Positions 44,000 to 52,943 of a stretch of 64,000 nt of DNA are shown piece after piece; within the stretch, counting starts at the first letter, position 1, and every line of letters begins with the position of its first letter. The position numbers and the translations under genes are program-made. The notes under the pieces are model-generated. The model saw only the letters and a list, made by a program, of their open reading frames with translations, was not told the DNA's origin and made no database searches. The DNA comes from an uncultured Verrucomicrobia subdivision 3 bacterium (GTDB lineage: Bacteria > Verrucomicrobiota > Verrucomicrobiia > Limisphaerales > UBA11358). The DNA lies in assembly GCA_903865745.1 (NCBI GenBank), contig CAIPKV010000052.1, positions 62,001-126,000 of the forward strand, given 5' to 3'.

Positions 44000-46555
44000 T
44001 TACTGCGACCTAACACTACCGATGATTTGGACCTCGCTAAGTTCGGCGGGCGTGTTCGGCGGCTGGCCCGTGAAGCTGATACGCACATAGCGTCCGCTGT
44101 TCCCGGCGGCGCAGGTATCCGTGCGCGACTGGGTCGTGGCGGACGTCGCGGACTCATCAGCGGCTACGCGCCATTGCTGGCCGTCATCGGAGACGGAAAT
44201 CTGGTATTGGAAGTTGCCGGCCACGGGGAAAATCAGCTTCGCCGCCTTAATGGTGCACAACCGTTCCAAATCCATTTGCCACCATGCGCCCGTCGCGGCG
44301 TTCGTTGCCGCCCAGAAAGTCGTGGCATCGCCATCGTTGGCGAACCGCGTCGCATGGTCGGGCGCGGCACTGCTCGCGCTCGTCGGCGCATCCTTACCGA
44401 ACGTCTGTTCCACCGCATGCGCTCCCTTCGTGGAAAAACGCACATAGTTCCGCGCGGGAACCGCAGGCGTCACCCCCGGAACGAATTCCGGCGTACCCGC
44501 CGTGACCAGCGTCAGGGTTGCATCCGCCAGCCCGTCCGCGTGCGCGCGGATGACCGTCTCGCCACCGTAATACGACCGGAATTCAATCGCCGCCTGACCA
44601 TCGCGAATGGCAATGTCCGAGTCCGGCGCGAAGGTGATGCTCGGCCCCGTCGGAAATTCCCCCGGGCCCGACTCGATCGACAGCGTCACCGGCACGCAGT
44701 TGCTGATCGCCGTGCCCGCCGCGTCCGCCACCGTCACCACCACTTGCGCGTCATCCGTCGCGTCCGTGCCGTGAATCATCGTCTTGTCCGCCGTAAGTTT
44801 TAGTTTGGCCGGCGTACCGGCGGCGGGCCAGGCGGGCGGGGGAATGTGCCGATACTCATTGCGGTACCAATAATACTGCCGCTTTGGCAACCGGAAATAA
44901 TCCACCATGCCCATGCAGCCGAAGTGGCCGGCGATGCTCCCATGATCGAACGCGCACCAGAGCGCCTGTCCGCTGCGCCACGGAAACTCCGTCGTCTGCA
45001 AGTCACCGAAGCCCGCCTCGTATTTACCCGGGCGGTCGGCCACCGTCGAGCCGTACTCGCTGACCACACTCGGAATGCCGGGATCCAGAAACAAGCGCGC
45101 GCCGTCGCCATTATAGCCCGCCACATCGCCCAGCTTATCGATGTCACCGCGTTGCGCGCCGCCGATGGCCGCCGGCCGCGAGGGGTCCAGCTCATGCGTC
45201 AGCGCGACCAGTTCTTTCAGAAACTTCCGCACGGCCGGCAAGGTGGATTTGGCGGTGAAGAATACCTCGTTGTCCATACTCCAGACGATGATGCTGGGAT
45301 GATTGCGGAAGATGCGAATCTCATCGCGCAAACTGTTCCGCACACTTTGCTCGAAGCCCGCTTGATACTGCGGCTGGGGCGGATACGCACTCGTCCCCCA
45401 CGGATTCTTAAAGGCGCCCGTGCCCCAGAAACAATTCTCCGACCAGAACAGCAGCCCCGTCTCGTCACACGCCTGCGCGAAGGCCGGCGCGTGCGGGTAA
45501 TGCGAGCCGCGGATAAATTGGAACCCCGCCTCCTTGATCAACTGGATATCGCGCGCGAACCCGGCATCCGTCACCGCATCGCCCCAGCCCGCATGATCCT
45601 GGTGCGCGTTCACCCCGTGAAAATAGTAGTGCGCCCCGTTCAGGAAGAACCCCTGATCCGCCGTCCACTGGAACCAGCGGAAACCGAACGGCGTGCGGTA
45701 CGTATCCAGCAATTGCCCGCCGACGGACACCTTCGTGGCCACCGCGTACAAGGTGGGCGACTCCGGCGACCACAGCTGCGGGTTCGCAATGGCGGGCGCG
45801 GTTTGTTCCACCGTCACCGTCGCCCCGGCCGCGATGGTCTGCGCCGACTTCACCGTGGCAACGACCTTGCTCGCGGCGTCCACGATATCCGATTCCACGG
45901 TAACCAGTTTCTGGCGGGTAAAATGATTTTGGATTTCCGTTTTAATATTCACCACGCCCAACGTCGCCGACAAGTTGGGCGTCGTGACCGCCGTGCCATA
46001 CCAGGTCACGTGCAGCGGGGCGGTCACCACCAACCGGACATCGCGGTAGATGCCACCGGAGAACACGTGCTCGCCCGCGCGCGGCGCGAGTTCCGGATTC
46101 CATTGGTTGTTCACGCGCACGGCAATCACGTTGTCGCCCGGCTTAACCGCCGCCGTGATATCCAATGAGAAGCCTGTGTAACCGCCTTGGTGTTCACCGC
46201 AGCGCTGGCCGTTCACGAAGACCTCCGCCACTTGGAACACGCCATCGAATTCCAGGAAGAAGCGCTGTTTGGCCCAGGCCGCCGGGATGGTCAGGTGCTT
46301 GCGATACCAGCCGTAGCCCGTGTAAAACTCGGGGGACAGGAAGTACGGCTCGCTGAACGAGTGCGGCAAACCGATGGGCGCCCACGCGGCATCGGCGTAG
46401 GCGGGAGCTTCGGCGCCGGGGAAATCACCCAAAGAGAATTTCCAATCCCGGTTCAGGTTTAAGGATTGGCGGGGCAACGGTTCCGCGCTGAAGGCAGCGG
46501 CGGCGCTGGCGAGCATAAGGAAAATGAACAGGACCCAAGCACGATAAAATGGCAT
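44000..46555 (-). CDS. secreted GH2 beta-galactosidase-type enzyme with F5/8-type C domain
   Basis: I start at the ATG at 46555 (851 residues); a TTG five codons earlier is the alternative. After a signal peptide (to about FSAEP) come the GH2 sugar-binding domain (LNLNRDWKFSLGDF...GYGWYRKHLTIP..FLEFDGVFQVAEVFVNG), immunoglobulin-like domain and catalytic barrel. Numbered from the TTG form, the acid/base is Glu435 (WSMDNE) and the nucleophile Glu505 (VVSEYGS). A DUF4982-like and Ig-like region follows, then a discoidin-type carbohydrate-binding domain over the last 130 residues (ATRFANDGDATTFWAAT...GRYVRISFTG). Substrate could be a galactoside or glucuronide. Confidence 0.92.
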   Translation of the reverse strand: MPFYRAWVLFIFLMLASAAAAFSAEPLPRQSLNLNRDWKFSLGDFPGAEAPAYADAAWAPIGLPHSFSEPYFLSPEFYTGYGWYRKHLTIPAAWAKQRFFLEFDGVFQVAEVFVNGQRCGEHQGGYTGFSLDITAAVKPGDNVIAVRVNNQWNPELAPRAGEHVFSGGIYRDVRLVVTAPLHVTWYGTAVTTPNLSATLGVVNIKTEIQNHFTRQKLVTVESDIVDAASKVVATVKSAQTIAAGATVTVEQTAPAIANPQLWSPESPTLYAVATKVSVGGQLLDTYRTPFGFRWFQWTADQGFFLNGAHYYFHGVNAHQDHAGWGDAVTDAGFARDIQLIKEAGFQFIRGSHYPHAPAFAQACDETGLLFWSENCFWGTGAFKNPWGTSAYPPQPQYQAGFEQSVRNSLRDEIRIFRNHPSIIVWSMDNEVFFTAKSTLPAVRKFLKELVALTHELDPSRPAAIGGAQRGDIDKLGDVAGYNGDGARLFLDPGIPSVVSEYGSTVADRPGKYEAGFGDLQTTEFPWRSGQALWCAFDHGSIAGHFGCMGMVDYFRLPKRQYYWYRNEYRHIPPPAWPAAGTPAKLKLTADKTMIHGTDATDDAQVVVTVADAAGTAISNCVPVTLSIESGPGEFPTGPSITFAPDSDIAIRDGQAAIEFRSYYGGETVIRAHADGLADATLTLVTAGTPEFVPGVTPAVPARNYVRFSTKGAHAVEQTFGKDAPTSASSAAPDHATRFANDGDATTFWAATNAATGAWWQMDLERLCTIKAAKLIFPVAGNFQYQISVSDDGQQWRVAADESATSATTQSRTDTCAAGNSGRYVRISFTGQPPNTPAELSEVQIIGSVRSQ

Positions 46556-46868
46556 GGCGACATTTTCCAATTACGCCGCGAAATATCCAATTAAATCAAA
46601 CGGCGCTCTGAACTTTTAGTTTGGTTGGCGGGCTTTGACCCTGTTGAATCTTGGCGACTTATAAAGCAGTAATCCAACATGGTTGTTTTGTAAATACTTG
46701 GAACAGCTTAAATGCAAAAACTTAAAGCGTTAAGGATTGCTTCGGTAGTATTGTCGAAATTAGCCAAACATTTTAGCTGTTCTTGGATGTTCAGTACCGC
46801 AACATTTTTTCAGGCGCCATACGGCGGCTTTTGCCAAGATTTAGCGGAAGCGAGAGAGGATTTTGAAA

Positions 46869-46943
46869 TGGTAGCGCGCACGGGAATCGAACCCGTCTTC
46901 ACGAATTGAGAATCCGTTGTCCTAGCCGATAGACGAGCACGCC
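46869..46943 (-). tRNA. tRNA-Glu (anticodon CUC)
   Basis: The minus strand folds as a full cloverleaf of 75 nt. The acceptor stem is GGCGTGC with GCGCGCT (two G-U pairs), the D arm contains GGCTAGGAC, the anticodon loop is TTCTCAA giving CUC, and the T arm is CGGGTTCGATTCCCG. The CCA end is encoded. It reads GAG codons. The plus-strand frame that overlaps it at 46712-46909 is spurious. Confidence 0.96.
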
Positions 46944-46991
46944 AAGAGCACAAATTTTAACCGTCTGCACCGCGAAGTCAATCCACAGCTC

Positions 46992-47612
46992 TTACTCAAC
47001 GTCTTCGCCCAGCTCCACGTTCCAGTAGGCAAGATCCACGAAATGTTTCCAGCTGTCATGCTTGTGCAGCGTGAAGTTGATCTGCACGAATGGCCGCCAC
47101 TTCGGGCGCTTGGGCTTGCGCACCAGGTTCAAGCCCGCCTCGAACGGCGTGCGGTTCGACTTGCGCGTATTGCACGCGATGCACGAGCAGACAATGTTTT
47201 CCCAGGTCGTCGGGCCGCCGCGGTCGCGCGGGATGACGTGGTCGAGGTTCAAATCTTTCCGGTCGAAAACCTTGCCACAGTACTGGCACGTATCCTTGTC
47301 GCGTTCGAAAATATTATGCCGCGTGAACTTCACTTCCTTCTTCGGCATGCGGTCGTACATGAAGAGCAGGATTATTTTCGGCACGCGGATGCGGAAAGAA
47401 ATCGCGTGGATGGAATCGTCGTGCGGCGCGTCGGCGGAGACATCGCGCCACTCCTGAAAATTGAAAGTGCGGAACGAGCCGTCGGGGTTATTCATCACCA
47501 CCTGCGCCTGGCCTTGGAAGAGTAGTGTGAGCGCGCGGCGGGCGGTGCAGACGTTGACCGCCTGCCAAAGCCGGTTCAAAACCAAGACATGCTGGTTAAG
47601 TGCGGATTTCAT
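46992..47612 (-). CDS. HNH endonuclease family protein
   Basis: The ATG at 47612 gives 206 residues; an open frame continues upstream but it runs through the divergent TPR gene and is not conserved. The N-terminal half (LVLNRLWQAVNVCTARRALTLLFQGQAQVV) is typical of a widespread chromosomal HNH family. The nuclease centre is CQYCGKVFDRKDLNLDHVIPRDRGGPTTWENIVCSCIACNTRKSN, with both zinc Cys pairs, the DH of the active site and the Asn. These proteins are usually housekeeping and not mobile; the target is unknown. Confidence 0.9.
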   Translation of the reverse strand: MKSALNQHVLVLNRLWQAVNVCTARRALTLLFQGQAQVVMNNPDGSFRTFNFQEWRDVSADAPHDDSIHAISFRIRVPKIILLFMYDRMPKKEVKFTRHNIFERDKDTCQYCGKVFDRKDLNLDHVIPRDRGGPTTWENIVCSCIACNTRKSNRTPFEAGLNLVRKPKRPKWRPFVQINFTLHKHDSWKHFVDLAYWNVELGEDVE

Positions 47613-47729
47613 GACGCAACTGGCGGGACAGTAACAATATTTGTTCTGCCGGTCAATGCTTCCGCAAGTAACAGTTGCGTTACACGCGACGCGATTGCCA
47701 AAGCCGCCGGCCTCTGGCATTGTGACGCC

Positions 47730-49541
47730 ATGAAATTTCTTTGTGCCATCGCCGTGCTGTTTGCTGTCTGCGGATTTAACGCGCAGGCGCAGTCTCAGGC
47801 GGATGATAAATACATTGGCATCTACGGGCTCATCCAGCAGGCGGACAACTTCGCCACCATGGGCGACCCGGGCGAGGCGCTCGCCGCGTTCAGCGATGCG
47901 CAACGTCAGTTGCAGTCCTTTCAAAAAGAGTATCCCGAATGGAATCCGAACATCGTCAGCTTCCGGCTCAGTCACATTGCTGACCAGATCGCCGACCTCC
48001 AAAGCCACGCGGCCATGGTCACCACCGCTAAGAAGCAAGTCGCCCAGGCCGTGACCAACGCGCCCGTCGCAGTGGTGCCGGTGGCTCCCGAAATGCCCAG
48101 CGAGCTCGATAATCTCCGCATCCAATTGCAGGTCGCACAGGCGGCGAACGCCATCTGGCAGGACAAGCTCCGCGAAGCGCAGGCCGCCCAACCGACTACC
48201 GCCGATCCGCGCGAACTCGAGAAGGCGCAGCAGAAAATCCGTGACCTCATGAAGCAGATTGATCTGCTCAACGCCGCCGGCGGCAGCGCGACCAACCCCG
48301 TTGCGCCTGTCACGCAATACGTCACCAACGTCGTGACCGTTTATGTAACCAACACGCCCTCGGTCGTGGTCACGAATCTCGCTGAAGTTTTTCAGACTAA
48401 CACCACCTCCGTCATCGTCACCAATTATGTCACCGTGACCAATGTGGACACCAATGCCCTCGCGATGGCCGAACTCGACCGCGCCGCCGCCGTGCGGAAT
48501 TACAACAGCGAACATGACCGCGCTGAGAAACTTTCCGCGCAGTTGAAAACCCTCCTTGCCAGCGGGGCCGCGGCGGGCGCCGGTGCCAGTGTCGCCGCTA
48601 ATACTACTCCCGTTCCGGCGGCGACCAGTGATGCCACGCTCGCCAGTTTGCGCGCGGATAACGACCGGCTTCAAAATGAGTTCACCGCTTTGAAATCACA
48701 GGTCGAAGTCGCCTCACTTGAAAAGATGGCGCTGCAAAATCGTTTGCAGGCCGCCTTGGCGGGTACCAATACCAACAGCCAACCGGCTGACGGCTCCACC
48801 CAGCTTGCTGCGCTGAACAGTGAAGTGGCCGTGCTCCGTTCCCGGCTCGCGGCCGATGAGGCGACGCCGGCGCCCTACACGCCCGAGGAATTGGCCGTCA
48901 TGAATGCCGTTGTGCCGCTGCCGCCCAGTGCCGATGGCGAGAAGAAAGCCCTCAGCGAGATGCCCGCCGGTACCGCTGATCTCGTGGCGTCTGCGCAGGC
49001 GCATTTTGCCGCGCAACAATTCGATGCCGCCGAGGCCGACTATCTGAAAATTCTCGATCACGACCAGAATAACGGCATTGCGCTCGCCAACCTCGCCACC
49101 ATTGAATTGCAGCAGGGCAAGCTCGATGCCGCCGACAAGCACATCACCGCGGCGCTTGCCCAGAGTCCTAATGACGCCTACAACTTGTCCACGCTGGGTT
49201 ACCTTAAATTCCGCGAGGATAAATATGACGAATCGCTGGTCGCCCTGAGCCGCGCTGCGCAACTCGACCCGAACAATCCCGAAATCCAGAATTATCTCGG
49301 CGTCACCCTAAGCCATCAGGGCCAGCGCAAGGCGGCCGAAGCCGCGCTGCGCCGCGCCATTGAGCTCAACCCGAATTACGCGCCAGCACATAATAATCTA
49401 GCCGTGATTTATTTGAGCCAGAACCCGCCACTGCCCGACCTCGCGCGCTGGCATTACCAGAAGGCGCTCGCCGCCGGCCAGCCGCGCAACGTCGAGCTCG
49501 AGCAGATGCTCACCGACAAAGGCGCGCCGGTAAGCCAGTAA
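47730..49541 (+). CDS. exported TPR-repeat protein
   Basis: The ATG at 47730 gives 603 residues with a signal peptide (MKFLCAIAVLFAVCGFNAQA). An N-terminal helical region (residues about 25-170) is followed by an unusual Thr/Val/Asn-rich linker (YVTNVVTVYVTNTPSVVVTN...), coiled-coil segments (AELDRAAAVRNYNSEHDRAEKLSAQLKTL), and C-terminal tetratricopeptide repeats at about 430-600 (LVASAQAHFAAQQFDAAEADYLKILDHDQNNGIALANLATIEL; YNLSTLGYLKFREDKYDESLVALSRAAQLDPNNPEIQNYLGVTL). TPRs mediate protein contacts; the partner is unknown. It is divergent from the HNH gene. Confidence 0.88.
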   Translation: MKFLCAIAVLFAVCGFNAQAQSQADDKYIGIYGLIQQADNFATMGDPGEALAAFSDAQRQLQSFQKEYPEWNPNIVSFRLSHIADQIADLQSHAAMVTTAKKQVAQAVTNAPVAVVPVAPEMPSELDNLRIQLQVAQAANAIWQDKLREAQAAQPTTADPRELEKAQQKIRDLMKQIDLLNAAGGSATNPVAPVTQYVTNVVTVYVTNTPSVVVTNLAEVFQTNTTSVIVTNYVTVTNVDTNALAMAELDRAAAVRNYNSEHDRAEKLSAQLKTLLASGAAAGAGASVAANTTPVPAATSDATLASLRADNDRLQNEFTALKSQVEVASLEKMALQNRLQAALAGTNTNSQPADGSTQLAALNSEVAVLRSRLAADEATPAPYTPEELAVMNAVVPLPPSADGEKKALSEMPAGTADLVASAQAHFAAQQFDAAEADYLKILDHDQNNGIALANLATIELQQGKLDAADKHITAALAQSPNDAYNLSTLGYLKFREDKYDESLVALSRAAQLDPNNPEIQNYLGVTLSHQGQRKAAEAALRRAIELNPNYAPAHNNLAVIYLSQNPPLPDLARWHYQKALAAGQPRNVELEQMLTDKGAPVSQ

Positions 49542-49550
49542 ATCAGCCGC

Positions 49551-49592
49551 CTCCCTCGCCCCGTCGGACGGGGAGAGGGCAGGGGTGAGGGG
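49551..49592. repeat. CCCTCGCCCCGTCGGACGGGG short palindromic repeat
   Basis: A GC-rich palindrome (stem CCCTCGCCCCGT with ACGGGGAGAGGG, one mismatch) with the tail CAGGGGTGAGGGG fills most of the 63 bp between the TPR and YjbQ genes. This is a very common extragenic sequence in diverse bacterial genomes. It could weaken read-through between the two genes. Confidence 0.7.
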
Positions 49593-49604
49593 AAGATTAA
49601 AATC

Positions 49605-50027
49605 ATGTTCCGCCAGGCCTTTCACGAACTCGTCATCCCTACGCGCGGGCGCGGGCTGACCGATTTCACCCGCTTAGTCGTGCAGTGGCTTGGTGAGCAC
49701 AAATTCCGCGACGGCCTCGTGACCCTGCATTTGCGACACACCTCCGCTTCGTTGCTCATCCAAGAAAATGCCGACCCCGACGTGCGTCGTGATCTCGACG
49801 CTTTTTTTGAGCGACTCGTGCCAGACGGCGACCCGCTGTTTGTGCACACCGCCGAGGGGGACGACGACATGGCCGCGCATATCCGGACCGCGCTGACCGC
49901 GGTGAACCTCTCCATCCCGCTGCATGGCGGACAACTGGCGTTGGGGACATGGCAGGGGATTTATCTCTGGGAACACCGGACGCACCCGCACACCCGCCGC
50001 ATCTCGCTCCACTTCATCGGGGAATAG
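49605..50027 (+). CDS. YjbQ/UPF0047 family protein (secondary thiamine-phosphate synthase type)
   Basis: The 140-residue protein shows the family pattern: LTDFTRLVVQWLGEH, GLVTLHLRHTSASLLIQENADPDVRRDLDAFFERLVP, DDDMAAHIRTALTAVNLSIPLHGGQLALGTWQGIYLWEHR. Some members have a weak thiamine-phosphate synthase activity that can complement thiE mutants; the normal role is uncertain. The conserved His, Thr-Ser-Ala and Glu-Asn-Ala-Asp residues are present. Repeat array 4 starts 15 bp after the stop. Confidence 0.93.
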   Translation: MFRQAFHELVIPTRGRGLTDFTRLVVQWLGEHKFRDGLVTLHLRHTSASLLIQENADPDVRRDLDAFFERLVPDGDPLFVHTAEGDDDMAAHIRTALTAVNLSIPLHGGQLALGTWQGIYLWEHRTHPHTRRISLHFIGE

Positions 50028-50041
50028 ACCAGCGCCGCCGT

Positions 50042-50293
50042 CAACGGGTCCGTTCACACCATCAACTCCTCCAGTCGAGCCGCCAACTCCTCCGTGGTTC
50101 TCGCTAGCCCCTTCGTTTGCGCCGCGAACTCCCCCAATATTCCTACCAGCCCCTCCGTTCGTGGCGTCAACTCCTCCGTTCACGCCGCCAGCCCCTCCAA
50201 ACTCGCCACCAACTCCTCCAAGATTCCCGCCAGCCCCTCCAACCATGCCGCCAACTCCTCCGTTGGCGCCGCCAACGGGGCCAATCTTACGGG
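50042..50293. repeat. 21-bp tandem repeat array 4 (12 units)
   Basis: Twelve 21-bp units without indels begin 15 bp after the YjbQ stop. The pyrimidine-rich core is CARCYCCTCC, followed by a variable part often ending in GCCGC. Units at 50147, 50168, 50189, 50210, 50231 and 50252 strictly alternate CAGCCCCTCC and CAACTCCTCC, giving a 42-bp higher-order period. The minus-strand frame reads Gly-Gly-Val/Ala heptads and runs on antisense into the YjbQ gene; I do not consider it coding. The array lies between the convergent YjbQ and rex genes. Confidence 0.93.
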
Positions 50294-50506
50294 CGCCAGA
50301 GGGGGAAATGGCCATAATTACGACAAATATGCGGGAAAACAACGCCCGCGCGCCGTAATTGCTCAAAAAGAGTCAGTTGATGGCTGCAAGAACGTCACGA
50401 AGCACGGCAATTCGTTCCTGGGTATCTTGTAAGGATGAAGTGGGCGCAATTAATATAATTCCTGGCAACAATAACAATTTGCAGCTGTTCCCTTAGCGCT
50501 GCCGCC
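50294..50506. other. gap between array 4 and rex, no gene seen
   Basis: No reading frame here has recognisable content. The sequence turns AT-rich after about 50430. I see no clear terminator for rex, although transcripts from both sides should end in this region. Confidence 0.35.
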
Positions 50507-51139
50507 TCAGCCGTGGATGAAGTAACTGAGGTTTTCTAATTCGATGGCGAGGTTGACGTTGTTGACCATCACATCCTCCGGCACCGCGAGCACGATGGGC
50601 GAGAAATTCAGGATGCCGGTCACGCCGCTCTCGATGAGTTGGTTGGCCACGGCTTGAGCGGCGGCGGCCGGTACGGAAAGGATGGCCATTTTGACGGCGT
50701 GTTCGCGGATGAAGCCAGGCAGCGCGTCCATGCCGAGGATGGGCTGCTTGATTTGTTTGTCGCGTTTGCGGTTCGGCTCGGCATCAAAGGCGGCCACGAT
50801 TTCAAAGCCTTCCTTCTCGAAGCCGCGATAGGATACGAGCGCGAGACCAAGATTACCCACACCGACAAGAATAACCGGTTGCAGGCTGGTCGTGCCTAAT
50901 TCGTCGGAAATTTTTACGGACAATTCTTTGACGTCGTAACCCAGGCCGCGCGTGCCGAAGGTGCCGAAGTAAGCTAAATCTTTGCGGAGCTGGGTGGGTT
51001 TGACGCCGGCGGCTTTGGCGAGGGCCTCGCTGGAAACGGTGCCGATATCGTTCTCGCGCAGGCGGGCCAGGCAGCGCAGGTAGATGGAGAGACGGTATAT
51101 CGTCTTGCGCGGAATAACGGGTCGGCCAGCCTTTTTCAC
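50507..51139 (-). CDS. rex: redox-sensing transcriptional repressor Rex
   Basis: Rex senses the NADH/NAD+ ratio and represses fermentation and respiration genes when NADH is low. The 210-residue protein starts at a GTG and has the winged-helix DNA-binding domain (IPRKTIYRLSIYLRCLARL, VSSEALAKAAGVKPTQLRKDLAYFGTFGTRGLGYDV) and the Rossmann NAD(H) domain (ILVGVGNLGLALVSYRGFEKEGFEIVAAFD). The C-terminal swap helix is present (VMVNNVNLAIELENLSYFI). A perfect Rex operator lies 40 bp upstream, so it is probably autorepressed. Confidence 0.96.
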   Translation of the reverse strand: MKKAGRPVIPRKTIYRLSIYLRCLARLRENDIGTVSSEALAKAAGVKPTQLRKDLAYFGTFGTRGLGYDVKELSVKISDELGTTSLQPVILVGVGNLGLALVSYRGFEKEGFEIVAAFDAEPNRKRDKQIKQPILGMDALPGFIREHAVKMAILSVPAAAAQAVANQLIESGVTGILNFSPIVLAVPEDVMVNNVNLAIELENLSYFIHG

Positions 51140-51178
51140 GTCCGAAAATTACGCTAGGGCAGGGCGCGCGGCAAGCGT

Positions 51179-51196
51179 TTGTGAAAATATTCACAA
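51179..51196. promoter_or_regulatory. Rex operator (ROP box)
   Basis: The 18-bp sequence TTGTGAAAATATTCACAA is a perfect 7+4+7 palindrome (TTGTGAA-n4-TTCACAA) that matches the known Rex consensus. It lies 40 bp upstream of the rex start, where it could cover the promoter. It may also act on the divergent ATP-grasp gene starting at 51417, but that is 220 bp away. Confidence 0.93.
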
Positions 51197-51416
51197 ATTT
51201 AGGGTCGTTCGGCAAGCGGCCTGCTTATAGAACGGGGTATGACCAATCTGATAGCGAGTTTATTGGTTAAAAATAGATTGGCCGAACGGCTGGCAGCCTT
51301 GAAAATCAGGGTTGAAAGCTGCGCTGGCTTATTTTATACAGATGGCCGGAGGAATTTAGTTGTTCCCAATGGCTGGCGGTAAATGTTCACGCAGTAAAAA
51401 AATCAACTGACGGTTT

Positions 51417-52853
51417 ATGCTGACGAAATATCAGGTCAATAATGGTTTCGACGAAATGGCGGATGCGCAGACGGGGGTGCGCCCGCATTACCAGAAGTTC
51501 CACCAGTTATTTGGAGAACTGACGGAACCCGAGTTTCAAGCCAAGCGCGAGGCGATTGATAATGCGTTCCTGCGGCAGGGCGTCACCTTCAATGTGTACG
51601 GCGACGCGGCGGGTGCGGAGAAGATATTTCCCTTTGATTTGCTGCCGCGCATCATTCCGGCGAAGGAATGGGAATTTCTGGAGCGCGGCCTGACCCAGCG
51701 CATCACGGCGCTGAATCTCTTTCTGCATGATATTTATCATGAGCAGCGAATCCTGAAAGATGGCGTCATTCCGGAATTTTATATTTTGTCTGCGCGCCAT
51801 TTCCGGCGCGAGTTCGTGAACTTTAATGTGCCGAAGGATATTTATATCCACATTTGCGGCACGGACCTGATTCGCGATAAGGATGGAAATTATCTGGTGC
51901 TGGAAGATAACGGGCGCTGTCCCTCGGGCGTGAGCTATGTGCTGGAGAATCGCCGCGCAATGAAGCGCGCCTTTCCGGGGATGTTCGAGGGTATCGGGGT
52001 GCGGCCCGTGGAACATTATGCGCAGGAGCTTTTAAAATCGATGAAGTACATCGCGCCGGCGGGCGTCGCTGATCCCACGGTGGTGCTGCTCACGCCGGGC
52101 GCATATAACAGCGCGTATTTCGAGCATACCTATCTGGCGCGGCAGATGGGTATTGAGATTGTGGAAGGTCGTGATTTGTTTGTGCGGGATTCCCGCGTGT
52201 TCATGCGGACGACGAAGGGGCCGCAGCCGGTTCATGTGATTTACCGGCGCATTGACGACGATTTCATAGATCCAACGGTGTTCCGCAAAGATTCCATGCT
52301 CGGGGTGCCCGGGCTGATTAATGCGTATCGCGCGGGGAATGTTTCGCTGGCGAACTCCATCGGCACGGGCATTGCGGATGACAAGGTGGTTTATTATTTC
52401 GTGCCGCGGATGATTAAGTATTACCTCGATCAGGAGCCGATACTGCCGAATGTGCCGACCTACCTCGCGAGCGAGGAAGCGGACAAGAAATACATTTTGG
52501 AAAACCTCGAGAAGCTCGTCGTAAAAGCGGCCAACGAGTCCGGCGGCTATGGGATGTTGATGGGGCCAAAGGCGACGAAGGAGGAGATAGAGAAATTTCG
52601 CAAATTGATTATCGCCGAACCGCGCAACTATATCGCACAACCGATGATTAACCTGTCGCAACATCCGACGTGCTGCGACGGCAGCTTTGAGGGTCGCCAC
52701 GTGGACTTGCGGCCGTTCGTACTGAGCGGCGAGCGCACCAGCATTATTCCCGGCGGACTCACGCGGGTGGCGCTGCGTAAGGGCTCCCTGGTGGTGAACT
52801 CATCACAAGGTGGCGGGAGCAAGGACACCTGGGTGCTTTATGGTGATGAGTAA
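51417..52853 (+). CDS. circularly permuted type 2 ATP-grasp protein
   Basis: This 478-residue protein belongs to the circularly permuted ATP-grasp family (DUF404/407 type), thought to form amide bonds on a peptide or small-molecule carboxylate. Visible motifs are [91 protein letters not shown] and the end QGGGSKDTW. It opens a six-gene cluster with alpha-E and transglutaminase genes. A second copy is fused to alpha-E at 57448. The physiological substrate is not known. Confidence 0.93.
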   Translation: MLTKYQVNNGFDEMADAQTGVRPHYQKFHQLFGELTEPEFQAKREAIDNAFLRQGVTFNVYGDAAGAEKIFPFDLLPRIIPAKEWEFLERGLTQRITALNLFLHDIYHEQRILKDGVIPEFYILSARHFRREFVNFNVPKDIYIHICGTDLIRDKDGNYLVLEDNGRCPSGVSYVLENRRAMKRAFPGMFEGIGVRPVEHYAQELLKSMKYIAPAGVADPTVVLLTPGAYNSAYFEHTYLARQMGIEIVEGRDLFVRDSRVFMRTTKGPQPVHVIYRRIDDDFIDPTVFRKDSMLGVPGLINAYRAGNVSLANSIGTGIADDKVVYYFVPRMIKYYLDQEPILPNVPTYLASEEADKKYILENLEKLVVKAANESGGYGMLMGPKATKEEIEKFRKLIIAEPRNYIAQPMINLSQHPTCCDGSFEGRHVDLRPFVLSGERTSIIPGGLTRVALRKGSLVVNSSQGGGSKDTWVLYGDE

Positions 52854-52871
52854 AAGAAATGTTGAAGGAAG

Positions 52872-52933
52872 AATTATGAATGATGAATTTTTCCCCGCGC
52901 ACATGATTGTTTCATCATTCATCAATCATAATT
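52872..52933. repeat. AT-rich inverted repeat between ATP-grasp and alpha-E genes
   Basis: Left arm AATTATGAATGATGAA (52872-52887) is matched by the reverse complement of TTCATCATTCATCAATCATA plus ATT at 52911-52933, with a few inserted bases. This hairpin fills the 90-bp gap before the alpha-E gene and could modulate expression of the downstream part of the cluster. Confidence 0.65.
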
Positions 52934-52943
52934 TATAATTGCC

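Noticed and set aside
46712-46909. A 65-codon plus-strand frame before the tRNA
   Set aside because: It overlaps the tRNA-Glu gene on the opposite strand and has no recognisable content.
47613-48674. N-terminal extension of the HNH endonuclease by about 350 codons
   Set aside because: It runs antisense through the TPR gene, and the conserved HNH protein begins at the ATG at 47612.
49674-50366. A 230-codon Gly-rich minus-strand frame across array 4
   Set aside because: Half of it is antisense to the YjbQ gene and the rest is array repeats; the apparent Gly-rich protein is a by-product of the period.
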